Below are positions 38,348 to 45,762 of a DNA stretch of 64,000 nucleotides, one piece after another. The notes under the pieces are model-generated. The model was not told the DNA's origin. It did no database searches and worked only from the letters and a program-made list of their open reading frames with translations. This DNA comes from Streptomyces violascens (GTDB lineage Bacteria; Actinomycetota; Actinomycetes; Streptomycetales; Streptomycetaceae), in the NCBI RefSeq assembly GCF_014649955.1, contig NZ_BMUA01000013.1:1-64000 (forward strand), in the 5' to 3' direction. Both the position numbers and the translations under genes were made by a program. Within the stretch, counting starts at the first letter, position 1. Every line of letters starts with the position of its first letter.

Positions 38348-38629
38348 TCAGACGGTCTCGGGGAGCTCCTCGAGACCCTCGGCGACCAGCTTGGCCAGCC
38401 GGTCGAGAGCGACGTCCGCGCCCTCGGCGTCGGAGGACAGGACGATCTCCTCGCCGCCCTGCGCACCCAGACCGAGCACCGCGAGCATGGACGCGGCGTT
38501 GACCGGGTTGCCGTCGGCCTTGGCGATCGTCATGGGGACTCCGGCAGCCGTGGCGGCACGGACGAAGATGGACGCGGGGCGGGCGTGCAGGCCCTCGGCC
38601 CAGCCGACGTTGACGCGGCGCTCAGCCAT
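38348..38629 (-). CDS. ptsH: HPr, phosphocarrier protein of the sugar phosphotransferase system
   Basis: 93 residues. The phospho-His site is in GLHARPASIFV (about residues 12-22). The Ser-46-like region is NAASMLAVLGLGAQGGEEIV. ATG 38629 has AAGGG upstream. HPr passes phosphate from enzyme I to sugar-specific EII proteins, including N-acetylglucosamine uptake in Streptomyces. A near-consensus DasR element lies 26 bp upstream, matching the known control of ptsH by DasR. Confidence 0.95.
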   Translation of the reverse strand: MAERRVNVGWAEGLHARPASIFVRAATAAGVPMTIAKADGNPVNAASMLAVLGLGAQGGEEIVLSSDAEGADVALDRLAKLVAEGLEELPETV

Positions 38630-38654
38630 GGTGTTGCCCTTCGAAATCTCTGAC

Positions 38655-38670
38655 GGTTGTCTAGACCAGT
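38655..38670 (-). promoter_or_regulatory. DasR-responsive element (dre) of ptsH
   Basis: On the minus strand the site reads ACTGGTCTAGACAACC. It matches the dre consensus A(G/C)TGGTCTAGACCA(G/C)T over the first 12 bases and most of the rest. It overlaps the likely ptsH promoter. DasR, the GlcNAc-responsive GntR repressor, is the expected ligand. Confidence 0.85.
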
Positions 38671-38781
38671 CTCTCATGTGGTGCGCGGTGCTCGTACCGA
38701 CCTTAGGCCCCAGTGTGGCGCCGATCGGCCCTTGCCGCCCTGCCCCGCCCCGTACGGCCCCGCGACCCGTACGCTTTCGGT

Positions 38782-41760
38782 ATGACGACGGCGTCCGACC
38801 CCGCGTACCCGGCCCACTGGGAGGCCGACGTGGTGCTCCGTGACGGCGGCACCGCGCGCATCAGGCCCATCACCACCGAGGACGCCGAGCGGCTCGTCTC
38901 CTTCTACGAGCTGGTCTCGGACGAGTCGAAGTACTACCGCTTCTTCGCCCCCTACCCCCGGCTCTCCGCGAAGGACGTCCACCGCTTCACCCATCACGAC
39001 TACGTCGACCGGGTCGGCCTGGCCGCAACCGTCGGCGGCGAGTTCATCGCGACCGTCCGCTACGACCGCATCAATGCCCAGGGCCGCCCTGCCTCCGCCC
39101 CCGCCGACGAGGCCGAGGTCGCCTTCCTCGTCCAGGACGCGCACCAGGGCCGGGGCGTCGCCTCCACGCTGCTCGAACACATCGCGGCGGTCGCCCGTGA
39201 GCGGGGCATCCGGCGGTTCGCGGCCGAGGTGCTGCCCGCCAACAACAAGATGATCAAGGTGTTCACGGACGCCGGCTATCAGCAGAAGCGGTCCTTCGAG
39301 GACGGTTCGGTCCACCTCACCCTCGATCTGGAACCCACCGCCGAGTCGCTCGCCGTGCAGCGCGCCCGCGAACACCGCGCCGAGTCGAGATCCGTGCAGC
39401 GCCTCCTCGCGCCCGGCTCTGTCGCGGTCGTCGGCACCGGCCGCGCGCCCGGCGGCGTCGGCCGCACGGTCCTGCGCAACCTCCTGGGCGCCGGATTCAC
39501 CGGACGTACGTACGCCGTGAACGGGGCGCTCGGCCCGGAGCAGCGCGAGCTCGACGGCGTCCCCGCCTTTCCCTCCGTCGCCGCGATCGGCGAGCCGGTC
39601 GACCTGGCGATCGTCGCGGTGCCCGCCGAACGCGTGCCGGAAGCGGTCGCCGACTGCGGGGAGCACGGCGTCCAGAGCCTCGTCGTCCTCGCCGCCGACT
39701 ACGCGGAGAGCGGCCCGGACGGAAGGGAGCGCCAGCGCGCCCTGGTCCGCCAGGCCCGCTCGTACGGGATGCGGCTGATCGGCCCCAACGCGTTCGGGAT
39801 CATCAACACCGCGGCCGGGGTGCGGCTGAACGCCTCGCTGGCCCCCGAGCCGCCGGCCGCGGGCCGGATCGGCCTGTTCACCCAGTCCGGCGCGATCGGC
39901 ATCGCCCTCCTGTCGGGCCTCTACCGGCGCGGCGCGGGCCTGTCCACGTTCATCTCCTCCGGCAACCGCGCGGACCTCTCCGGCAACGACTTCCTCCAGT
40001 ACTGGTACGAGGACCCCGCCACCGATGTGGTGCTGCTCTACCTCGAATCCATCGGGAACCCGAGGAAGTTCACCCGGCTCGCCCGCCGCACGGCCGCCGC
40101 GAAGCCCGTCGTCGTGGTCAAGGGCGCCCGGCACAGCGGTACGACCCCGCCGGGCCACGCCGTGCCGGTGACCCGGGTGCCGGACGCCACGGTCTCGGCG
40201 CTGCTGCGCCAGGCGGGCGTCATCCTGGTCGGCACGGTCACCGAACTCGTGGACGCGGGCCTGCTGCTCGCGGGCCAGCCGCTGCCCGCCGGCCCGCGCG
40301 TCGCGATCCTCGGCAACTCCGAATCGCTCGGCCTGTTGACGTACGACGCCTGCCTGACCGAGGGCCTGCGCCCGCTGAGGCCCCTCGACCTGACGACGGG
40401 GGCGACCCCGGCCGACTTCCGCGCGGCCCTGGCGGCGGCCCTCGCCGACGATGCCTGCGACGCGGTCGTGGTGACGGCGATCCCGTGGGTCGGCGAGAAC
40501 GGAGCGATGGAATCCGGCGACGGCCAGGTCCTGGCCGACGCCCTGCGCGAGGCGGCCGCGGCGGCGCCGGCGAAGCCGGTGGCGGTGGTCCATGTGGAGA
40601 TCGGCGGCCTGGCGGAGGCGCTGTCGGCGGCGGCCCGCACGGTGAACAGGGGCACACCCCGGACTCCGGGCAGCTCGCCGACCCCGGACCGCTCCCCGGC
40701 AGATCCCGTGCTGCCCGGCACCGGTCTAGCCCCGGCGGATCCAGTTCCGCCCGGCACGAATTCAGCCCCTGGAGGTCCCCCCTGGACGAAGTCCTCGGGG
40801 GAGTTCGAGGAGCGGGGGTCCGGGGGCAGCGCCCCCAGCACTCCCACCGGCGCAAAGCCGAACAACGACCTCCCCGCCCGGGGCGAGGCGGCCCGGATCC
40901 CCGCCTACCCCGCCGCGGAGCGAGCCGTCCGGGCACTGGCCGAGGCCGTCCGCTACGCCCGCTGGCGGCGCGAGGCGGCGGACCCCGGCAAGGTGGGGGA
41001 GTACGACGACATCGACGAACCGGGCGCGGCCGCGCTGATCGACCGCCTCCTGGGCCCCGCCCCGGACCCCCGCGGCACGACCCTGGCCGCGCCGGACGCC
41101 GAGGAGCTGCTCGGCCGGTACGGCATCCCCGTGCGCCCGACGCTGCCCGCACCCGACCCGGACCGTGCGGTCGAGGCCGCCCGCCGCCTCGGCTACCCCG
41201 TGGCCCTGAAGACCACCGCCCCGCATCTGCGCCACCGCCCCGACCTCGGCGGCGTACGCCTGGATCTGGCGGACGAGCACCAACTCGCGCGCGCATACGC
41301 CGAGTTGACGGCCGCCCTCGGCAAGCCGGAGGAGCTGGGGCCCGTCGTGCAGGCCATGGTCCCGCGCGGGGTGGACACCGTCGTGCGCGCCTCGATCGAC
41401 TCGGCGGTCGGCGCGGTGCTGTCCTTCGGACTCGCGGGCGCCGCCTCCGAGCTGCTCGGTGACACCGCTCACCGGCTGATTCCGGCCACCGACCGCGACG
41501 CCGCCGAGCTGCTGCGGTCCATCCGGACGGCGCCGCTCCTGTTCGGCTGGCGGGGTTCGGCGCCCGTCGACACCGCGGCGCTCGAAGAGCTGCTGCTGCG
41601 GGTGTCGCGGCTGGTCGACGACCATCCCGAGGTGGTCGCGGTGGGTCTGGAGCCCGTCATCGTCGCCCAGCACGGCCTGTCGGTGCTCGGCGCGACGGTC
41701 CGCCTCGCGCCCGCCCCGCCCCGCACGGACCTCGGTCCCAGGCGCCTGCCCAGCTACTGA
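38782..41760 (+). CDS. GNAT acetyltransferase fused to ADP-forming acyl-CoA synthetase-like domains (Pat-type)
   Basis: 992 residues. The GNAT domain comes first (about 20-190; QDAHQGRGVASTLLEHIAAV is the acetyl-CoA site). CoA-binding and succinyl-CoA-synthetase-like domains follow (RLLAPGSVAVVGTGRAPGGV, GLFTQSGAIGIALLSGLYRR with FISSGNRADLSGNDFLQYWY). A Pro/Gly/Ser-rich linker spans about residues 625-705. An ATP-grasp domain closes the chain (LLGRYGIPVRPTLPA, YPVALKTTAPHLRHRPDLGG). Such fusions are protein-lysine acetyltransferases or acyl-CoA synthetase regulators. TACGCT at 38770-38775 lies 6 nt before ATG, suggesting a leaderless transcript. Confidence 0.82.
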   Translation: MTTASDPAYPAHWEADVVLRDGGTARIRPITTEDAERLVSFYELVSDESKYYRFFAPYPRLSAKDVHRFTHHDYVDRVGLAATVGGEFIATVRYDRINAQGRPASAPADEAEVAFLVQDAHQGRGVASTLLEHIAAVARERGIRRFAAEVLPANNKMIKVFTDAGYQQKRSFEDGSVHLTLDLEPTAESLAVQRAREHRAESRSVQRLLAPGSVAVVGTGRAPGGVGRTVLRNLLGAGFTGRTYAVNGALGPEQRELDGVPAFPSVAAIGEPVDLAIVAVPAERVPEAVADCGEHGVQSLVVLAADYAESGPDGRERQRALVRQARSYGMRLIGPNAFGIINTAAGVRLNASLAPEPPAAGRIGLFTQSGAIGIALLSGLYRRGAGLSTFISSGNRADLSGNDFLQYWYEDPATDVVLLYLESIGNPRKFTRLARRTAAAKPVVVVKGARHSGTTPPGHAVPVTRVPDATVSALLRQAGVILVGTVTELVDAGLLLAGQPLPAGPRVAILGNSESLGLLTYDACLTEGLRPLRPLDLTTGATPADFRAALAAALADDACDAVVVTAIPWVGENGAMESGDGQVLADALREAAAAAPAKPVAVVHVEIGGLAEALSAAARTVNRGTPRTPGSSPTPDRSPADPVLPGTGLAPADPVPPGTNSAPGGPPWTKSSGEFEERGSGGSAPSTPTGAKPNNDLPARGEAARIPAYPAAERAVRALAEAVRYARWRREAADPGKVGEYDDIDEPGAAALIDRLLGPAPDPRGTTLAAPDAEELLGRYGIPVRPTLPAPDPDRAVEAARRLGYPVALKTTAPHLRHRPDLGGVRLDLADEHQLARAYAELTAALGKPEELGPVVQAMVPRGVDTVVRASIDSAVGAVLSFGLAGAASELLGDTAHRLIPATDRDAAELLRSIRTAPLLFGWRGSAPVDTAALEELLLRVSRLVDDHPEVVAVGLEPVIVAQHGLSVLGATVRLAPAPPRTDLGPRRLPSY

Positions 41761-41795
41761 GAGCTCTGAGGGGCCGTCCGCCCCGTGCGGCAGCT

Positions 41796-41801
41796 TAAGA
41801 T
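41796..41801 (+). promoter_or_regulatory. -10 element of a leaderless promoter
   Basis: TAAGAT, close to the TANNNT consensus, is 7 nt before ATG 41809. With no Shine-Dalgarno before that ATG, transcription probably starts at the start codon. Confidence 0.6.
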
Positions 41802-41808
41802 GGACCCC

Positions 41809-42396
41809 ATGGCGAAGACCGGTACGACGACCCAGGGGCTCCGCGCGGCGATCGAGCGCAGCGGCTACTACCCGGCCCTCGTGGCCGAGGCGGTGGAGGC
41901 CGCGGTCGGCGGGGAGCCGATCGCGTCGTACCTGGTGCACCAGGAGACCACGTTCGACGCCAACGAGGTACGCCGCCATGTGACGGTCCTCGTGCTCACG
42001 GACAACCGTTTCATCGTCAGCCACACCGACGAGCAGAACGCCGACACCAGCTCCCCGACGCCGTACGCGACCACCTCCACGGAGTCCGTGAAGCTCGGCC
42101 GGATCTCGTCGGTCGTGGTGAGCCGCGTCGTGGCCAACCCCGAGTCGTACACGCCCGGCACCCTGCCCCGCGAGGTCGTCCTGACCATCGGCTGGGGCGC
42201 GGTCGCCCGGATCGACCTGGAGCCCGCCGCCTGCGGCGACCCCAACTGCGACGCCGACCACGGCTACACCGGCAACTCCACCGCCGACGACCTGAGCCTC
42301 AGGGTCAGCGAGGCCGGTGACGGCCCGGACACGGTGCGCCAGACGCTGGCCTTCGCCCAGGCGCTGTCCGAGGCGACCGCGGCGACCGGCCGCTGA
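41809..42396 (+). CDS. DUF5998 family protein
   Basis: 195 residues. The conserved actinobacterial DUF5998 family is recognised by LRAAIERSGYYPALVAEAVE, then VLVLTDNRFIVSHTDE and the Cys/His/Asp-rich CGDPNCDADHGYTGN (about residues 142-156), a possible metal site. Unknown function, cytosolic. The stop overlaps the next ATG by one base (TGATG), so it is co-translated with the phosphodiesterase. Confidence 0.82.
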   Translation: MAKTGTTTQGLRAAIERSGYYPALVAEAVEAAVGGEPIASYLVHQETTFDANEVRRHVTVLVLTDNRFIVSHTDEQNADTSSPTPYATTSTESVKLGRISSVVVSRVVANPESYTPGTLPREVVLTIGWGAVARIDLEPAACGDPNCDADHGYTGNSTADDLSLRVSEAGDGPDTVRQTLAFAQALSEATAATGR

Positions 42397-43583
42397 TGGC
42401 GCAGCCCGCCTGGCAGGACGTCGAACCCCTCGCCCTCGACACCGCACCCGTCCCCGAGTACGGCACCGGATCGCTCGCCGATCTGCTGCCCACCCTCGTG
42501 GCGGGCCAGGGCGTACCCGGATTCGAGCAGCGGATCGCGGAGCTCACCCCCGCCGACCGCAACTGCGTCTTCCTGATCGACGGCCTCGGCTGGGAGCAGA
42601 TCAAGGCCCACCCGGACGAGGCCCCGTATCTGCACTCCCTGCTCGGCACCTCGCGCGGCGGCACCGGCCGGCCCATAACCGCCGGGTTCCCCGCCACCAC
42701 CGCGACCTCGCTCGCCTCGGTCGGCACGGGCCTGGCCCCCGGCGAGCACGGCCTGCCCGGCTACACCGCGCGCAACCCCGACAGCGGCGAGCTGATGAAC
42801 CAGCTCCGCTGGAAGCCGTGGACCGACCCGCACGCCTGGCAGCCGTACCCCACCGTCTTCCAGCTCGCCGACCAGGAGGGCGTGCACACCGCACAGGTGT
42901 CCTCGCCGGACTTCGAGCACACTCCGCTCACCAAGATCGCGCTCAGCGGCGGCAGCTTCCGCGGCCGGCTCTCCGGCGAGGAGCGCATGGACCTCGCGGC
43001 GGACCAACTCGCCGCCGGGGACCGGTCGTTGGTCTACACGTACTACTCCGAGGTCGACGGCAAGGGCCACCGCTTCGGCGTCGACTCGGACGCCTGGCGC
43101 GGCCAGCTGATGTACGTCGACCGGCTGGCCCAGCGCCTGGCCGAACAGCTTCCGCCGCGCGCGGCCCTGTACATCACCGCCGACCACGGCATGATCGACA
43201 TCCCCTTCGACGAGCAGTCCCGCATCGACTTCGACGAGGACTGGGAGCTGCGCGCGGGCGTCGCCCTGCTCGGCGGCGAGGGCCGGGCCCGCCATGTGTA
43301 CGCCGTGCCGGGCGCCGCCTCGGACGTGCTGACCTGCTGGCGCGAGGTGCTCGGGGAGCAGTTCTGGGTCGCGAGCCGCGACGAGGCGATCGCGGCGGGC
43401 TGGTTCGGCCCGCACATCGACGAGCGGGTCTACGGGCGGATCGGCGACGTGGTCGCCGCGGCCCACGACGACGTCGTCATCACCGCCTCGCGGCGAGAGC
43501 CCCACGAGTCCCTCATGGTCGGCAACCACGGCTCGATGACCCCGGTGGAACAGCTCGTACCGCTCCTCGAAGTACGCTCGTAA
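42396..43583 (+). CDS. Alkaline-phosphatase superfamily nucleotide pyrophosphatase/phosphodiesterase
   Basis: 395 residues, no signal peptide. Metal and nucleophile motifs: FLIDGLGWEQI (first Asp), ITAGFPATTATSLASVGTGL (nucleophile Thr), SEVDGKGHRFG (Asp/His), ITADHGMIDIP (Asp-His) and VGNHGSMTP (His). This order matches NPP-type phosphodiesterases. A nucleotide or phospholipid substrate is plausible. Coupled to DUF5998, 39 nt before thymidine kinase. Confidence 0.87.
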   Translation: MAQPAWQDVEPLALDTAPVPEYGTGSLADLLPTLVAGQGVPGFEQRIAELTPADRNCVFLIDGLGWEQIKAHPDEAPYLHSLLGTSRGGTGRPITAGFPATTATSLASVGTGLAPGEHGLPGYTARNPDSGELMNQLRWKPWTDPHAWQPYPTVFQLADQEGVHTAQVSSPDFEHTPLTKIALSGGSFRGRLSGEERMDLAADQLAAGDRSLVYTYYSEVDGKGHRFGVDSDAWRGQLMYVDRLAQRLAEQLPPRAALYITADHGMIDIPFDEQSRIDFDEDWELRAGVALLGGEGRARHVYAVPGAASDVLTCWREVLGEQFWVASRDEAIAAGWFGPHIDERVYGRIGDVVAAAHDDVVITASRREPHESLMVGNHGSMTPVEQLVPLLEVRS

Positions 43584-43622
43584 CCACCCTCCCCCACCGA
43601 TCTGAAAGGCCGTCACCTTCCC

Positions 43623-44273
43623 ATGCCCGAGCTGGTGTTCTTCTCCGGAACGATGGACTGCGGAAAGAGCACCCTCGCTCTTCAGATCGAGCACAACCGC
43701 TCCGCTCGCGGCCTCCAGGGCATGATCTTCACCCGCGACGACCGGGCGGGCGCGGGCAAGCTGTCGTCCCGGCTCGGCCTGGTGACCGACGCGGTCGAGG
43801 CCGCCGACGGCTTCGACTTCTACGCCTACCTCGTCGCCCACCTCTCCAAGGGCGGCCGCTGCGACTACGTCATCGCGGACGAGGCCCAGTTCCTCGCGCC
43901 CGAGCAGATCGACCAGCTCGCCCGGGTCGTCGACGACCTCGAACTCGACGTCTTCGCCTTCGGCATCACCACCGACTTCCGCTCCAAGCTGTTCCCCGGC
44001 TCGCAGCGCCTCGTCGAACTCGCCGACCGGGTCGAGGTGCTCCAGGTCGAGGCGCTGTGCTGGTGCGGCGCCCGCGCCACCCACAACGCCCGCACGATCG
44101 GCGGCCAGATGGTCGTCGAGGGCGCCCAGGTGGTCGTCGGCGACGTCAACCAGTCGCAGGACGAGATCGGCTACGAGGTCCTGTGCCGACGCCACCACCG
44201 CCGCCGCATGACAAGCGCCTCGGCCCGAGCGGCGGCCCTGTCCCCGGACGTGCTGCCTGTCGCGGCGCCCTGA
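43623..44273 (+). CDS. tdk: Thymidine kinase, type II
   Basis: 216 residues. P-loop FFSGTMDCGKSTLALQIE (about 6-23), catalytic Glu in YVIADEAQFLAPEQI, zinc Cys in LCWCGARATHNAR and EVLCRRHHRR, and the lasso loop RTIGGQMVVEGAQ. It phosphorylates thymidine for salvage. It appears to be the last core gene before the accessory region. Weak ribosome site GAAAGG upstream. Confidence 0.93.
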   Translation: MPELVFFSGTMDCGKSTLALQIEHNRSARGLQGMIFTRDDRAGAGKLSSRLGLVTDAVEAADGFDFYAYLVAHLSKGGRCDYVIADEAQFLAPEQIDQLARVVDDLELDVFAFGITTDFRSKLFPGSQRLVELADRVEVLQVEALCWCGARATHNARTIGGQMVVEGAQVVVGDVNQSQDEIGYEVLCRRHHRRRMTSASARAAALSPDVLPVAAP

Positions 44274-44298
44274 ACGGGCGTCGACGTCGCCCGCGGTT

Positions 44299-44508
44299 TC
44301 AGAGACGTCCCGACGAGGGGGCCCTGCCGAGTGCCGTCACCGCTAGGGCCGCGACGGCGAGTCCGCCGCCCAGCCACATTACCGCGGTGACCCCGGCGCC
44401 GTCCGCGGCCGGCCCTCCGGCCGGCGCGCCCAGGGCGATCGCCCCGTTGAAGACGCCGACGAACAGCGAGGACGCGGCTTCGCGCTTCTCGGGAGCCGAA
44501 GCCAGCAG
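44299..44508 (-). pseudogene. C-terminal remnant of an MFS transporter
   Basis: 70 codons reading EKREAASSLFVGVFNGAIAL, then a final membrane helix VTAVMWLGGGLAVAALAVTA and a short tail to a TGA at 44299-44301. The sequence is typical of the last two helices of DHA-type efflux proteins. An in-frame TGA (44509-44511) stands directly before it and no start or ribosome site is available, so it is not expressed as a transporter. Confidence 0.75.
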
Positions 44509-44547
44509 TCAGGTCTGAGTGCTGGCCTGACACCCCAGGGCCTTCCC

Positions 44548-44745
44548 GTGCCGGCCGGATCCGGCGTCAACACGCTCCAGGAAGGGCTGAGTCTGGTGGC
44601 GGCCGACCGCGGCGCCATGCTGCTGTGCCGGTCCACGGCCGACTGCCACGGGCGCCGCGACTCCCTCACGTTCGTCCCGGTGCAGGGCCTGCCCGACTCC
44701 GAGCTGGGCCTCGTCCGCCGTCGCCTGCGGCCCTCCGCGCAGGCG
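44548..44745 (+). pseudogene. C-terminal remnant of a LysR-family regulator
   Basis: The frame reads NTLQEGLSLVAADRGAMLLC and DSLTFVPVQGLPDSELGLVR, typical of the end of the LysR effector-binding domain. The N-terminal HTH and most of the effector domain are missing. It continues openly to 44892 but beyond ~44745 has no LysR likeness. It faces away from the MFS remnant, as an intact divergent pair would. Confidence 0.7.
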
Positions 44746-44830
44746 GAAGCCCCTTCGCGCTGGCGGTCGGTGAGGCGACGGGAACGGCTGCCTGGCGACG
44801 GGTGCCGCGCGGCTCTTCCCGCAGCGGGAT

Positions 44831-45112
44831 CTACCGGCCGAGCGGCCGGGAGCCGTCGCCCGTCGTGCCGGGGGCGCCGTTGTAGAAGATGACGTGGTTG
44901 TCCGGCGAGGCTCCCGAGAGTTCCAGCAGGCCGATGGTGCACACGGCGCCGACGATCAGGAACACCAGCAGGGCGACGACGCATCTGCGGCGGTATTCGC
45001 GGCGGCGCCAACGGGCCTGCTCCTTGCGGTAGGACTGGCGGGATTCGTCGGGCACGGCGGAGGCGACGTTGTCGAGTGTGTCCCGCAGCAGCTCCTCCAT
45101 GCGCGCACTCAC
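44831..45112 (-). CDS. Small single-pass membrane protein downstream of sigma factor
   Basis: 93 residues from GTG 45112, overlapping the sigma stop (GTGA). A basic helix RQSYRKEQARWRRREYRRRC precedes one membrane span VVALLVFLIVGAVCTIGLLE (about residues 44-63). A short outside tail follows. Position and topology suggest an anti-sigma-like or signal-relay partner, but it is far shorter than the large membrane proteins often found beside SigE-family factors, and no zinc motif is seen. Confidence 0.6.
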   Translation of the reverse strand: MSARMEELLRDTLDNVASAVPDESRQSYRKEQARWRRREYRRRCVVALLVFLIVGAVCTIGLLELSGASPDNHVIFYNGAPGTTGDGSRPLGR

Positions 45113-45762
45113 CGGACACTCCCCGTCATCGTTTCCGTCAGCTTGGCCATTCCGCGAGCGGTGTGTGACTTCACCGCACCGACGGATATCTTCATCGTGT
45201 CGGCGACCTCGGTCTCCTTGAGGTCGAGCCAGTACTTCAGGACGATCGTCTGGCGCTGGCGCGCGGTGAGACCGCGCAGCGCTTCTATCAGGGCCCGCTG
45301 GTCGTCGTTGAGCAGTACCTGTTGTTCCGCCGAGCGGACCTGTTCGTCGAGTTCCTGGTAGCTGTGCCGGCGGGCGACGCGAATGCGGCGAATGCGCATG
45401 CGGGTCAGATTGCAGACAATGGACCGGAGATATCCGATCGCGGCGCCGGGTGTCTTCAATTTCGCCCAGCGGCAGTGGAGTTGGTAGAAGGCCTCGGACA
45501 CGACGTCCTCGGCCTCCTGGTCCGCGCCGAGCAGCACCGCCAGCCTGAGCAGCTGGGCGTAGTACTGGTCGAAGAGGTGGGCGATGGCCACTTCACGGTC
45601 GGCGTCGCGCAGGTCGAGGGTGATTCCCGGGCCGGCTCCCGGTGGCACTCCCGTCGCCTCGGGGCCGGGTGCGGCGGAGGGGCCGGGCGGGCGTACGGGG
45701 GCGGGGCGGGACGGTCCGGGGTGTCTCGGCAGGAACGGTTTCACGACGGGGTCCTCACTCAC
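45109..45762 (-). CDS. SigE-family (ECF-like) RNA polymerase sigma factor
   Basis: 217 residues from GTG 45762, overlapping the symporter stop (GTGA). A Pro/Gly-rich N-terminus of about 55 residues precedes region 2 (IAHLFDQYYAQLLRLAVLLG, EDVVSEAFYQLHCRW) and region 4 (LTARQRQTIVLKYWLDLKET, ISVGAVKSHTARGMAKL). Regions 1 and 3 are absent. Translational coupling on both sides to a transporter and a small membrane protein suggests control by transport or membrane state. Confidence 0.88.
   Translation of the reverse strand: MSEDPVVKPFLPRHPGPSRPAPVRPPGPSAAPGPEATGVPPGAGPGITLDLRDADREVAIAHLFDQYYAQLLRLAVLLGADQEAEDVVSEAFYQLHCRWAKLKTPGAAIGYLRSIVCNLTRMRIRRIRVARRHSYQELDEQVRSAEQQVLLNDDQRALIEALRGLTARQRQTIVLKYWLDLKETEVADTMKISVGAVKSHTARGMAKLTETMTGSVR

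Noticed and set aside
44831..45112. Calling the small membrane protein a confirmed anti-sigma factor
   Set aside because: Operon position fits, but no zinc-anti-sigma or ASD motif is visible and the protein is short, so only membrane topology is claimed.
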